Assembly (NCBI GenBank): GCA_031002005.1
Contig: CM061921.1
Span: 147,717,283-147,781,282 of the forward strand
Reading direction: 5' to 3'
Length of the DNA stretch: 64,000 nt
Source: Vandiemenella viatica
Lineage: Eukaryota > Arthropoda > Insecta > Orthoptera > Morabidae
The notes under the pieces were generated by a model. It had not been told where the DNA came from. It ran no database searches and saw only the letters and a program-made list of their open reading frames with translations. The translations under genes were made by a program, and so were the position numbers. Numbering within the stretch: the first letter of the stretch is position 1; each line of letters opens with the position of its first letter. Positions 10,620-19,866 of the stretch are shown here, one piece after another.

Positions 10620-11510
10620 AAAATTATACTTCCAAAGTGGGAGATAATGTTGAGAAACAGTGTGTTATTGGATATTGAGAAGCTATTGAATGGCATTAAT
10701 AAAATACTGAAGGATGTTTCTGAACTAAGTTTAAACCAGAGCATGACAAAAGTAATGAAATATAGCAGAAATGATAGCAACAGATTAAATATAAAAATAG
10801 GATTATGTGCAGAACGAGAGGTAAGTGAACTCTGTTAATTGGGAAGTAAACTGATGGCTGAAGCAGAAATGATGTTAAAAGTGCAGGAACCTTTTTGAAA
10901 TCTTTTAATTTCAAATACTGATCTATGACTCCATGTGTGGCTACGGACTTTTAGAAATACCAGAAAAAGGAAAGTGAAGCATTTGAAATGTGGTGCTATA
11001 GAAGGATGCTGAAAATTAAGTGGACGGATATAGTACGAAATGTACTTGTTTTTGAAATGATGGATGAGGAGAGAAACTTGTGGAAGAGTCTTAAAGACAT
11101 GCGGGATTCGTTAAATTGTTAGTGAAGGGAACAGTTAAAGGCAATAACGGTAGAGGAAAACAGAGATTACCGATCGCGGTGGGTGAACGGTTAGCGTTCT
11201 GGTCTCGCATTCGGGAGGACGCGGATTCGAAACCCCGTCCGGACATCCAGATTTGGGTTTTCCATGGTTTCCCCAAAATCACTCCAGGCGAAAGCCGGGA
11301 TGCTTCCTTCAAAAAGGCCATGGCCGAATTCCTTCCCGTTCCTTGTCCCCAGTCTCATCCCGCCGTCGACGAGGCGTAAAGCAATAAGAAAAAAAAAAAC
11401 AGAGATTAGAATATATGAATCAGATAATTGGTTGTAAGTGGTATATTGAGATGAAGGATTGCATCAAAGCAGTCGAGAAACTGATTACAACAAAAAAAGT
11501 TTATTTGTTA
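10620..11510 (+). pseudogene. RTE-type LINE C-terminal relic, split by SINE-A
   Basis: Around 10980-11100 the plus strand reads EAFEMWCYRRMLKIKWTD and IVRNVLVFEMMDEERNLWK. This is the RTE/BovB C-terminal signature (FEMWCYRRMLKISWTDRVTNEEVL). After the SINE (11170-11395) it goes on with YMNQIIGCKWYIEMKDCI, matching the last block (..IGCxSYKEMKRLA). Upstream (10640-10840) is a weaker, probably RT-derived frame. The gene is frameshifted and has no intact RT core. Confidence 0.75.
11170..11395 (+). repeat. SINE-A (tail type 1) with perfect 13-bp TSD
   Basis: The TSD AAAACAGAGATTA is exact on both sides (11157-11169 and 11396-11408). The head is slightly altered (CGATCGCGGTGGGTGAACGG) and the tail GTCGACGAGGCGTAAAGCAA is followed by poly(A). 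It interrupts the RTE relic. The perfect TSD indicates a comparatively young insertion. Confidence 0.93.
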
Positions 11511-12023
11511 TGGTAAATAAAAAAATTAAAAATAAATATAGTTTGTGTTTGATCAGTCCTTACGCGTCCTTTTTCCAAAAGTAACTGCTATCATCTTCGT
11601 TTGAAAGTTTTCTGTATCAGCTTTCTTATTAATACTTTTAACAATACTATGTCATAATATTAGATTACTTTTGGCCGCATTCTTTCTGGGGATTCGTTCC
11701 TTAGCTGGATCCACCCTGAGCTTCTGCTAGGATGCAGTAGTAATTTTTGAATACTGTGTCCTGATTATTTCTTACCCCGAGTAGCTGCTGGTTCTTTAAT
11801 GCAGCAGTTTTCCCTGCTTTCCTGCATCACAACGCCGGTAATAACTTTGCGCCCATCGTCTGTGGCCATTTCGAATCTTACGGGCAGTGGTGTGCTCTGT
11901 ATTATACCCCGTTCCTCCACCCTGTTATTAGGAACTACACTTACGTCCATAATCTAAGGGATATTAGAGAACCATGTAAATAACATAGGTCACATTAAAA
12001 CGGGCCCTGGAAACAATTTGACT
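11511..12023. other. Unassigned sequence
   Basis: No gene or repeat signature was recognised. The short minus-strand frame at 11765-11950 has no recognisable domain. Confidence 0.4.
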
Positions 12024-12815
12024 CTTCATCTACATCTACATATATACTCTGCAATTCACAAAATTGTGGGTGGCAGAGGGTGCTCAGCACCAAAGCTAAT
12101 CTCTTTGCTGTGCATTCCAATCCCTAATGGTACGAGGGAAAAAAGAATTCATATAAGAATCAGTCCGGCACCTTATTTCTCTAATTTTATCTTTCCTGTC
12201 CTTCCGACTCAAATAGGTTGGTGGAAGAAGTATTTCACTACACTCATGAGTGAAAGTTGGAGTACGCATGTTTTCCAATAAGTTTAAACGAAACGTGTGT
12301 CGTCTATCTACCAGAGACTCCCAACCTAATCTACTAATCAGTTCTGTGACGCTTTCATAAGGACTGTAGCAAGCGGTCACGAATCGAGCGGCTCTTCTCT
12401 GTACTTTCTCTACACTTTCGATCAATCCCTTACGAAACGGGTCCCAAATGGCACAACAATAATCCAAATGTGGACGCACAAGGGATTTGTACGCTAACTC
12501 CTTTGTTTGTTCATTACAATTTTTCAAGATTCTACCTATGAATCGCAGCCTAGAATTTGCTCTACCTACTAAAGAATTAATGTGTATGTCCAATTTCATG
12601 TTCCTTTGTACTGTTACTCCCAAATATTTAATAGAATCGACCATATCAATAACTGTATTGTTTAACTCGTATTTCTGAACAATCGGATTCTTTTTGTTAG
12701 TTATGCTCATTGTCTTGCACTTTTTACAGCTTTAGAGCAAGTTGCCACTCAGCGCACCAAGCCAAAATAACATCCAGATCGCGCTGAATTTCTCTTGATG
12801 CAGTGTTACTGATAT
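12024..12815 (-). pseudogene. CR1/Daphne-like LINE 3' end with pol C-terminus
   Basis: The minus-strand frame holds SIKYLGVTVQRNMKLDIHI, YKSLVRPHLDYCCAIWDPF, VQRRAARFVTA, SRLGWESLVDRRHTFRLN and a final RDWNAQQRD. This is the standard C-terminus of CR1/Daphne-type pol proteins. Upstream coding sequence continues to about 12815 with a frameshift (SARKFSA..., SIT start is secondary). The 3' UTR is short and ends in TAGATGTAGATG repeats (12024-12040), the microsatellite-like tail of such LINEs. The element is 5'-truncated, with no endonuclease. It is related to 26-660 and 663-960. Confidence 0.85.
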
Positions 12816-12826
12816 AGTGTATACAA

Positions 12827-13560
12827 GAAAACCAAACTTGGACAGTGGGTGTCACCGAAAGTTTTTTTTTTTTTTTAAATGGCATTCGGATACTGGAGCA
12901 TACAGCCAGCTCAATGTGGTTTGTTGCTATCTAGTATTGACACAAGGACACGACAACACGGACAAGACATTCACAAACACAACACTAAACACCCATGCCC
13001 TCGGCCGGTCTCGAACCGGCGACCTTCGGTACGAGGAGCTAGCACTCTAGCCCCTACGCTACCGAGGCCGGCTCACCGAAAGTTTGTAGCGTCTCTCCGC
13101 CGGTGCAAACAGAACGTCAATACAGGGTGTGATGACCTGGCGTGGTAATACAGGATACTCAGGCCGTCCAACAGAGCTTTGCCCGTTGGAGGTCAACAAA
13201 GGTCGGTGATGGCGGTATTGGGGCTGCAATGCTTCGGCTTAGAACGTCGAATGCATCTTCAGTCGGATTCAAGCCCGGGGAGCTGACCACTCTGACGTGT
13301 GATATTCTCGTGTAGCAGGTACTCGTACACCAGGCGATTCCGGTGTACGTGGGCGTTATCGTCTATCAGATGCACCACACATACTGTGATCTGACCACGC
13401 GTAACGTCATCTAGATGTATTCTCTGTGTCATTCCGCTACCCTATGCCTCGAATACTGTGTGCTAAAGGCAAATAACATGCAGTCAGCCCCGCTGCACTG
13501 AAGCCCTCTGCCCACACGGAGCTGCCAGGTTAATCACGTGTCTGTGTGCTGCACAGCCAC
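12827..13560 (-). pseudogene. Tc1-like transposase relic, split by SINE-B
   Basis: On the minus strand the part at 13085-13400 reads VVHLIDDNAHVHRNRLVYE and then LPGLNPTEDAFDVLSRSIAA. These are the second catalytic Asp (QDNAPCHRA) and the Glu block (SPDLNPIEHVWDxLGRRIAA) of Tc1-type DD34E transposases. Upstream (13400-13560) weaker similarity to the GGI/RTDLV region remains. SINE-B splits its C-terminal side. Multiple stops are present and no terminal inverted repeats were found. Confidence 0.7.
12865..13072 (-). repeat. SINE-B (tRNA-derived) with 13-bp TSD
   Basis: On the minus strand the head GCCGGCCTCGGTAGCGTAGG contains box A TAGCGTAGGGG. Box B is CCGGTTCGAGACC. The body ends in TGGCTGTATGCTCCAG and CGAATGCCATTTAAAAAA. 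The TSD TCACCGAAAGTTT is exact (12852-12864 and 13073-13085). The insertion lies in the Tc1 relic. Confidence 0.92.
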
Positions 13561-13603
13561 CGTTCATCTCCATGATGCAATGATATTATCGTGGATCTCG
13601 AAG

Positions 13604-13962
13604 ATCTCTTAACTAATGAACATGACTGTACTATATAATCCATGATACCGGATGAATTCAGTCGCTAGAGTTACGTTTGTGAAAATACAGGGTGTTTCAA
13701 AAATGACCGGTATATTTGAAAAAATCTCTTAACTAATGAACATAACTGTACTATATAATCCATGATACCGGGTGAATTCAGTCGCTAGAGTTTCGTTTGT
13801 GAAAATAGAGGGTGTTTCAAAAATGGCCGGTATATTTGAAAAAATCTCTTAACTAATGAACATAACTGTATATATAATCCACGATACCGCGTGAATTCAG
13901 TCGCTAGAGTTTCGTTTGTGAAAATACAGAGTGTTTAAAAAATGACCGATATATTTGAAAAA
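13604..13962. repeat. Tandem array, 3 x 120 bp, built on a MITE terminus
   Basis: Units start at 13604, 13724 and 13844 (each ATCTCTTAACTAATGAACAT). They share about 80 bp of sequence (GATACCG..TGAATTCAGTCGCTAGAGT) followed by GGTGTTTCAAAAATGACCGG and TATATTTGAAAA. The latter is the terminal sequence of the adjacent foldback MITE, and the third unit merges into that MITE. Units differ by only a few substitutions. Confidence 0.9.
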
Positions 13963-14389
13963 TCAATAAAAACTAAACGGGAAGCGATAGAAATACACCG
14001 TTTGTTGCAATATGCTTGGGACAACAGTAAATTTTCAGGTAGACAAACTTGCGAAATTAATTACAATTTTCAACAACAGATGGCGCTGCAGTCTGGAAAA
14101 ATCTAAAGTTTTAAGGAATAAACCATTTTTTCACAGCAAACTTGCAATCTGTGAACAGCACACGCTTACAGCAGAAAGATGACTTACAGAATACCGAACT
14201 CGTTTACTTCCATATCTTTCAAATCGCCTGCAGTGCCATCTGTTGTTTAAAATTTTAACTAATTTCGAAAGTTCGTCTGCCTGAAAATTTACTGTTGTCC
14301 CAAACATATTGCAACAAACGGTGTATTTCTATCGCTGCCGTTTAGTTTTTATTGATTTTTCAAATATACCGGTCATTTTTGAAACACCC
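13930..14389. mobile_element. Foldback MITE with 162-bp terminal inverted repeats
   Basis: The left arm (13930-14091) starts GTGTTTAAAAAATGACCGAT and the right arm (14228-14389) ends ...ACCGGTCATTTTTGAAACAC. The arms are close inverted copies for about 162 bp, leaving a 136-bp centre. There is no transposase frame. A second copy is at 54.9-55.4 kb. Long arms and a non-coding core make this a foldback-type non-autonomous DNA transposon. The GGTGTTTCAAAAATGACCGG terminus is one I associate, from memory only, with orthopteran genomes. Confidence 0.88.
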
Positions 14390-15008
14390 GTATGTGCACT
14401 ACGTAAAGAAGCGTTTAACCTTTCATGGAAGAAGCTTATATGAAGTTTACCGTAAACGTCCAAATACCATAATATACACAATGAGATGAGAAGCTGAACT
14501 CGATATTCTGAAGTAATTCTTCTCCGAATATTCACCCTGTATTAGTCTTTTTTTACTTTACTTGTTCTGAGAAATCGTCTATCTAAAAGTAGCTACTTTC
14601 CTGAGGCACGAGAAATACACAGCTGAAAGGGAAATAATGCGAGTGAAAGTGTTTATACTATCACCTATCGAATTTTCAACAGTGGATACTTGGGCCGACT
14701 AAGCGAATGTAAGGAGAAGTGTAGATTTTCTGACGAGGCCACAACATTTTTCTTTCCAACTTGGTTCATACAGAAGTTTTCAACAACAAACACTGGTGAC
14801 AGTGTGATTCTTAGGTTGATAATTCTTTACGATTGCGCTGTGACAGTTTTAAAAAAGAAACAAATAAGAAAATGCAGCATGATTTGTCTTTGCGTATGTA
14901 TGCCGCTAGACTGGTTGTGAAGAAATGAAGATTATTTGCTGATTTCTGTAGTCTCCGGCTCATGGAGGTAGACTCCGAATTGGCTAACTATTAAGAGTTT
15001 CTCTAGAT
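14390..15008. other. Unassigned sequence
   Basis: No gene seen. The stretch is AT-rich with only short frames and lies between the foldback MITE and the hAT left end. Confidence 0.4.
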
Positions 15009-15522
15009 CAGCGATCGGCAAACCACGGATCCCAAGTGGCTTGCGGCTCTTTGAGGATTTTTTATTATTATTATTTATTGGCATTTGGACTGCTTTGAGG
15101 ATATTAGTGCGGCTCTTTGATAGTATTTTTCTCATACATCATTACCAACAATAATAAAAGTAGTAGTAACGTCGGTGAGATCTAGAGACCAGGCAGGCTA
15201 CCAGACCTCATATCGCTTTGGTGATATACGAAACAAAACAGTGGAAGAGCTTCAGAAAAGTTGAAAAATCAAGCACTACATATAATAGTTGGTTGCAATA
15301 TCTAATACCGTTAACACAGCCAGCTTCATAGTGAGACGAGAAATCCTTCAGAGAGGAAAACATTTTACAAATGGCGAGTGCGTTGAAAGTTGACTTATAA
15401 ATGTATCTAAAGTGCTCTTTACAAATATTAAAAATAAAGCTTACGTCTTAAATAAATTTGAAAGTATTCAGGTTATTGCTAGAAGTGTAACCTCAAACGT
15501 TAACTGACCAACAAGTTGAATA

Positions 15523-16812
15523 TGCGAGGGTGAGTCAAATGAAAACTTTAAATATTTTTTAAAATATTATTTATTGTGCAGAAGTGGTACAAAGCTGTAT
15601 CACGTTTCAACATAATCTCTCCCACGCTCAATGCAAGTCCTCCAGCGCTTACAAAGTGCATAAATTCCTTTAGAAAAAAATTCTTTTGGTAGTCCGCGCA
15701 ACCACTCATGCACCGCGTGGCGTACCTCTTCATCAGAACGGAACTTCTTTCCTCCCATTGCTTCTTTGAGTGGTCCAAACATATGGAAATCACTAAGGGC
15801 AAGGTCTGGTGAGTATAGTGGATGAGGAAGACACTCAAAATGCAGGTCTGTGATTGTTGCAACTGTTGTACGGGCAGTGTGGGGCCTTGCATTGTCATGT
15901 TGCAAAAGGACACCTGATGACAGCAATCCACGTCGCTTTGATTTGATTGCAGGTCGAAGATGATTTTTAGGAGATCTGTGTATGATGCACTGGTGACAGT
16001 GGTCCCTCTAGGCATGTAATGCCCCAAAATGACGCCTTTTTCGTTCCAAAAGAGAGCCAGCATAATCTTCCCTGCTGATGGTTCTGTTCCAAACTTCTTT
16101 GGTTTTGGTGATGAGGAATGGCGCTCGCTTTCTTCGTTTCCGGTTGGTGGAAGTGAACCCAGGTTTCGTCCCCAGTAACGATTCTTGCAAGGAAGCCATC
16201 ACCTTCGCGTTCAAAGCACCGAAGAAGTTCTTCACAAGCATCAACTCGGTTGTTCTCATTTCAGGAGTCAGCTGCCGTGGCACCCATCTTGCAGACACTT
16301 TGTGAAACTGGAGCACATCATGCACAATGTGGTGTGCTGAACCATGACTAATCTTTAAACATGCTGCAATGTCATTCAGTGTCACTCGGCGGTTTTCCAT
16401 CACAATGGCTTCAACTGCTGCAATGTTCTGTGGAGTCACAACTCGTTGTGGCTGACCTGGACGAGGAGCATCTTCCACTGAAGTCACACCATTTGCGAAC
16501 TTGCTACTCCATTAGTAGACTTGCTGCTGTGACAAACATGCATCACCGTACTGAACCTTCATTCTTCGATGAATTTCAATAGGTTTCATACCAAAAACCA
16601 AATAACAGAACGCTGTTCTTCCCTGGTGCAAGTCTCAAGTGGGGCAGCCATCTTTATACTGATACTGAGACGGTATTTGTGCATCTGCACTATGCTGCCA
16701 CCTACAGGCCATTCTGTACCCTGCTTGTAGCACGCTTACCAACTTATAGGATAACGGCGCGAAATTTCGATTTTTTATTACAAATTTAAGGTTTTCATTT
16801 GACTCACCCTCG
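15523..16812 (-). mobile_element. mariner transposon with TIRs and TA duplication
   Basis: The ends are CGAGGGTGAGTCAAATGAAA on the left and its complement TTTCATTTGACTCACCCTCG on the right, each flanked by TA (15521-15522, 16813-16814). The left side carries two extra bases (TG) before the repeat. The roughly 1.29-kb length is standard for mariner. It lies inside the hAT relic and is clearly less decayed than its host, so it is the later insertion. Confidence 0.93.
15600..16651 (-). pseudogene. mariner transposase, frameshifted
   Basis: The likely start is ATG at 16651-16649 (MAAPLETCTREEQRS). Conserved blocks follow: MKPIEIHRRMKVQYGD and LSQQQVY in the first HTH, and RPGQPQRVVTPQNI plus VTLNDIAACLKISHGSAHHI in the second HTH. 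Then come VSARWVPRQLTPEMR, TGDETWVHFHQPETK (first catalytic Asp), LLQHDNARPHTA (second) and YSPDLALSDFHMF (third, with P to L change in PSD). It ends RGRDYVET. All three DDD positions survive. At least three frame breaks (near 16590, 16110 and 15930) and a stop in the first HTH make it inactive. The full length would be about 345 residues. Confidence 0.9.
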
Positions 16813-18454
16813 TATTAAATCAGCTTCAGCAATGTCAGCGCAATAGACGAGGCTTGCGACACACAAGATAAAGCGGAAGGTCCTAAAGAAGAACCTTTAG
16901 TAGGGTTATTGCTGCTTAGTGTCTAAAGCCGAGGAGTGGCTATTGCAGATGCTGTCGTTATATGGAGAAAAAAAAATCAAATCCCACTATCTAAAATTGT
17001 GTCAATAACAACAAATGGAGGCAAGAGTGTTTTTGCTTCCAAAAAGGATTTATTTCTATTTTAAAATCAAAAATCAGGAGATGATTACTTTTCACTGCAC
17101 AATCCATAAAGAAGTTCTTTGTACACAAACGTTTCCAAAAGAACTTGGTCAAGTTATGAATTCCTTCTTTTTAAAACGTAATCTAGAGAGCTTTCTAGAG
17201 GTAATATACTAAAACGATTTGCTTCTTGCTTAAAAAAATCGAATTATTACTGAGCGTAATTAAAATCACATCAAAACATTCATTTTATGGTAAACGTAAT
17301 GACACATCTGAATCAGCTTAACATTAAACTGCAAAGTAGAAGAAATATTGCGTTTTTATCGTTTAAGGAAATTACTTCTTTTGAAAGAAAAATGTTTCTT
17401 TTGGCTAATGACGTAGAATGGGAAACTTTATTGCATTGTTCAAGCTAAACACAGTATGATAATGAAACCAATGTTAAAGTTAGTAAGATTTTTTTCGAAA
17501 CAGCAATTTTAAAAATAAACAATCTTTTCTAGAAAGATTTAAATATTTTAGACACGTAAAAGAAACTCTCATTTGTTATAAATCCTCTCAAAGCAAATGC
17601 AGCTACATTAGGATTTCATATGTTCGTAATTGAAATAGCAGCTTTTAAAATGCAATTACTAGACTTAACTAGTATAGATATATGAAAATCGAAACTTATA
17701 TGTTTTGCTAGTGGAAGTCAGAATCTAGAACGAGAAAAATGCCCTTTGCTTCTGAAGAACATGCTAACTTATATCAAAAATGTACAAATGACACGGAATT
17801 ATCTTCAATACCTGAGCTTGTCGGTTTCGTAAACTAGTTGAAGAAGTTGGCATTTTGTGTTCTGGGTATCTTTGGCTGGACATACATGTGTGAGGAAACG
17901 TTTTCAACATGACTCTTAAAAATAGATTGAGAAACCAAATAACCGATGGGAACTTTTTTGAAATTAAAAACAACAAGTTACACACCTAATATTATCAGTC
18001 TTTCTAAGGAAATGTAACCACATTGTTCTTATTAATTTAAATGCTTACTAGTTACGTGCGAATTATTTGTGGTTATATTTTTAACTTTATTGCATGTATG
18101 ATGGTGTATTGATTATTCAATAAATTATATCAAAAATTATTTATTAAAATAAATATGGTTATTATAAATTTTCCCCGATGCCTTTAATGGTGAAATAGTC
18201 TCGTTGGCTTCGAAAGTTTCCGAACACTGCTCTAAACCATGGGTCAATGTATGATGCGAAGCGTGAGTTGCTTCCGAAACACCTTTAACGAGGGGGCAAC
18301 TAACCACCCCAGCACTATAATCATGTACAATCAAACATGAATACTAATTTAAATTCTTCAGTAACTGAGAACAGTTGTTTTCGAGAACATTTCAATTGTT
18401 GTTAGTTAGTGGTCGAGGAAAAGACCCTCTACTGTCCTCATTAGGGCGAATAGG

Positions 18455-18600
18455 GCTTTACAATTCGTTGGCCTCGAGGTAATTAGATGTGAGAGAGGAT
18501 GGGTGTCAAGGAATGGGAATGAATTCGGCCATTACCTTTTCAAGGAACCATCTCGGCATTCAGCAAGATTAATTATGAGAAACCATAGAGGTCAAAAATT
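18455..18600 (-). repeat. SINE-A, badly decayed
   Basis: Reverse-strand body words remain: GAATTCATTCCCATTCCTTG, AAGGTAATGGCCGAATTC and GCCGAGATGGTTCCTTGAAA. The tRNA-like head is lost and the tail (GAGGCCAACGAATTGTAAAG) is only faintly type 1. Confidence 0.65.
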
Positions 18601-18629
18601 TGTGATATCCGGATTGAGAAGTGAATCAG

Positions 18630-19343
18630 TCGGGCAGTCAACGTGACTCAACTAAGTGCAGATCGGCGAGATAGAGAAATACAATAAAAGTTGCCTGAAA
18701 GTTATTCGATTATTTCCGTCAAAACCAAATGTGGCCAGGACTAAAATTCATGTGACACAGTCAGTAATTGTGAAACGTTGTGTCCAGTTAAAACTGTCTT
18801 TATTGCGTCAGAGCACTTTCGTCTGATGAACTGTAGTTCCTATAAATAGTCTTCATTTCATCATGCACTTGACGGGCGCCGTTTTCCTTCGAGCAGGAGA
18901 ACGTGATAACATTGCGGGTATCAGCTTTCTACATCATTCCAGTAAGAGCTTCTGAAACTAGTTGGTATACGCAGCTCTAATTTCAGCTCTATGCAGATAA
19001 AGATTCCATCAAATTACGTTCATGAAACAATATAATTATCATTTCAGACTAGCACGCTAGTATATCAATCCTTGTCTCAGACATACGTCATAAAATAACT
19101 TACCCCTCATAATTAGATCTCCAAAATTTGTAAGTATATAGCATTTCATGGAATTTTTCCTATTATTAATACCTCCTTCCTTAGATTTGAGGTATGCTGT
19201 TGTTCAATGCTCCTTTATTATTCTGTAGATTTCATATTAGTATTTAGAATTGTTGACATAGGTTTTAGATGACCGACAGAGGCCAGGGAGTGTGAAACAC
19301 TAATATATGGCTCTAACTGCGGTCCCTGTACAACAGTACAGTT
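18630..19343. other. Unassigned sequence
   Basis: Nothing recognisable; no frames above about 60 codons with protein-like composition. Confidence 0.4.
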
Positions 19344-19548
19344 GCTTATAGTGTGTTCAGTTAACAGAGGCGGCTCAAGGTCAGTCTGCTCTATCCCCAC
19401 TCCGCTGCTATTACCCCTGCATGCGGACCGAGTGCCCGCTGACAAATTTGCCACTTGTGTTCGTTGACACAAAGGGAGGGGGTAAGTAGCGAGGGGCGGG
19501 ATGGTGAGGGGAACATGACCTAGAGTCACCAGCATAGGGTGAACAGGG
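19344..19548 (+). repeat. Unclassified MITE family R3, copy 1
   Basis: About 200 bp, GC-richer than its surroundings. The copy includes GGCTCAAGGTCAGTCTGCTC, ATCCCCACTCCGCTG, a GTGTTC-type centre, and an end GAACATGACCTAGAGTCACC. The end is an imperfect inversion of the start. Copies at 38.4 kb (same strand) and 45.1 kb (opposite strand) define the family. No coding capacity. Confidence 0.7.
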
Positions 19549-19831
19549 TATAGTATACGAGGGTGCTAAGAGACCATAAGTGACGACGGTATTGGCAAAT
19601 TATTTTCTTGGCTGTATGCATGGATGAAACTGAATATAGATTAGTGATTAAATTATTCGAGAATGGAAGTTTAAACCTCAATGAAGTAAGTTACAAGTTC
19701 ATAAAAGTTTTTGAGCCTTTTCTAATTTTTTCCAACCTTTAAACTTATGTTAACTGATTAACATGTTGCCTTACTTGTCATGAAGATGATTCATGTGAAC
19801 GATATTCAAAAGTTGTAACTTTCGCACAAAT

Positions 19832-19866
<35 letters not shown>

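Larger units (their letters stand above)
15009..18010 (+). pseudogene. hAT transposon relic (GTF2IRD2/Charlie-like), split by mariner
   Basis: The probable left end is CAGCGATCGGCAAACCACGG. Decayed transposase blocks follow in order. At about 15350-15500 is GKHFTNGECVES, matching GKPFTDGEFIKEC. After the mariner come AIDEACDTQDKAEG (DESTDxxDTAQL, first Asp region), SKIVSITTNGGKSVFAS (TTDGAPAMTG) and FHCTIHKEVLCTQTFPKELG (HCIIHQEALC). At about 17870-17920 is FGWTYMCEETFST, the hATC dimerisation motif. Stops and frameshifts are many. No matching right terminal repeat was found, so the end is set at the last coding block. Confidence 0.75.

Noticed and set aside
13604..13962. Regularly spaced repeats resembling a CRISPR array
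   Set aside because: The units are contiguous 120-bp tandem copies without short repeat/spacer alternation, in a eukaryotic, transposon-rich context.
19836..19865. Poly(A) tail of a processed pseudogene
   Set aside because: No coding similarity upstream of the tract and no TSD could be found, so the source remains unknown.
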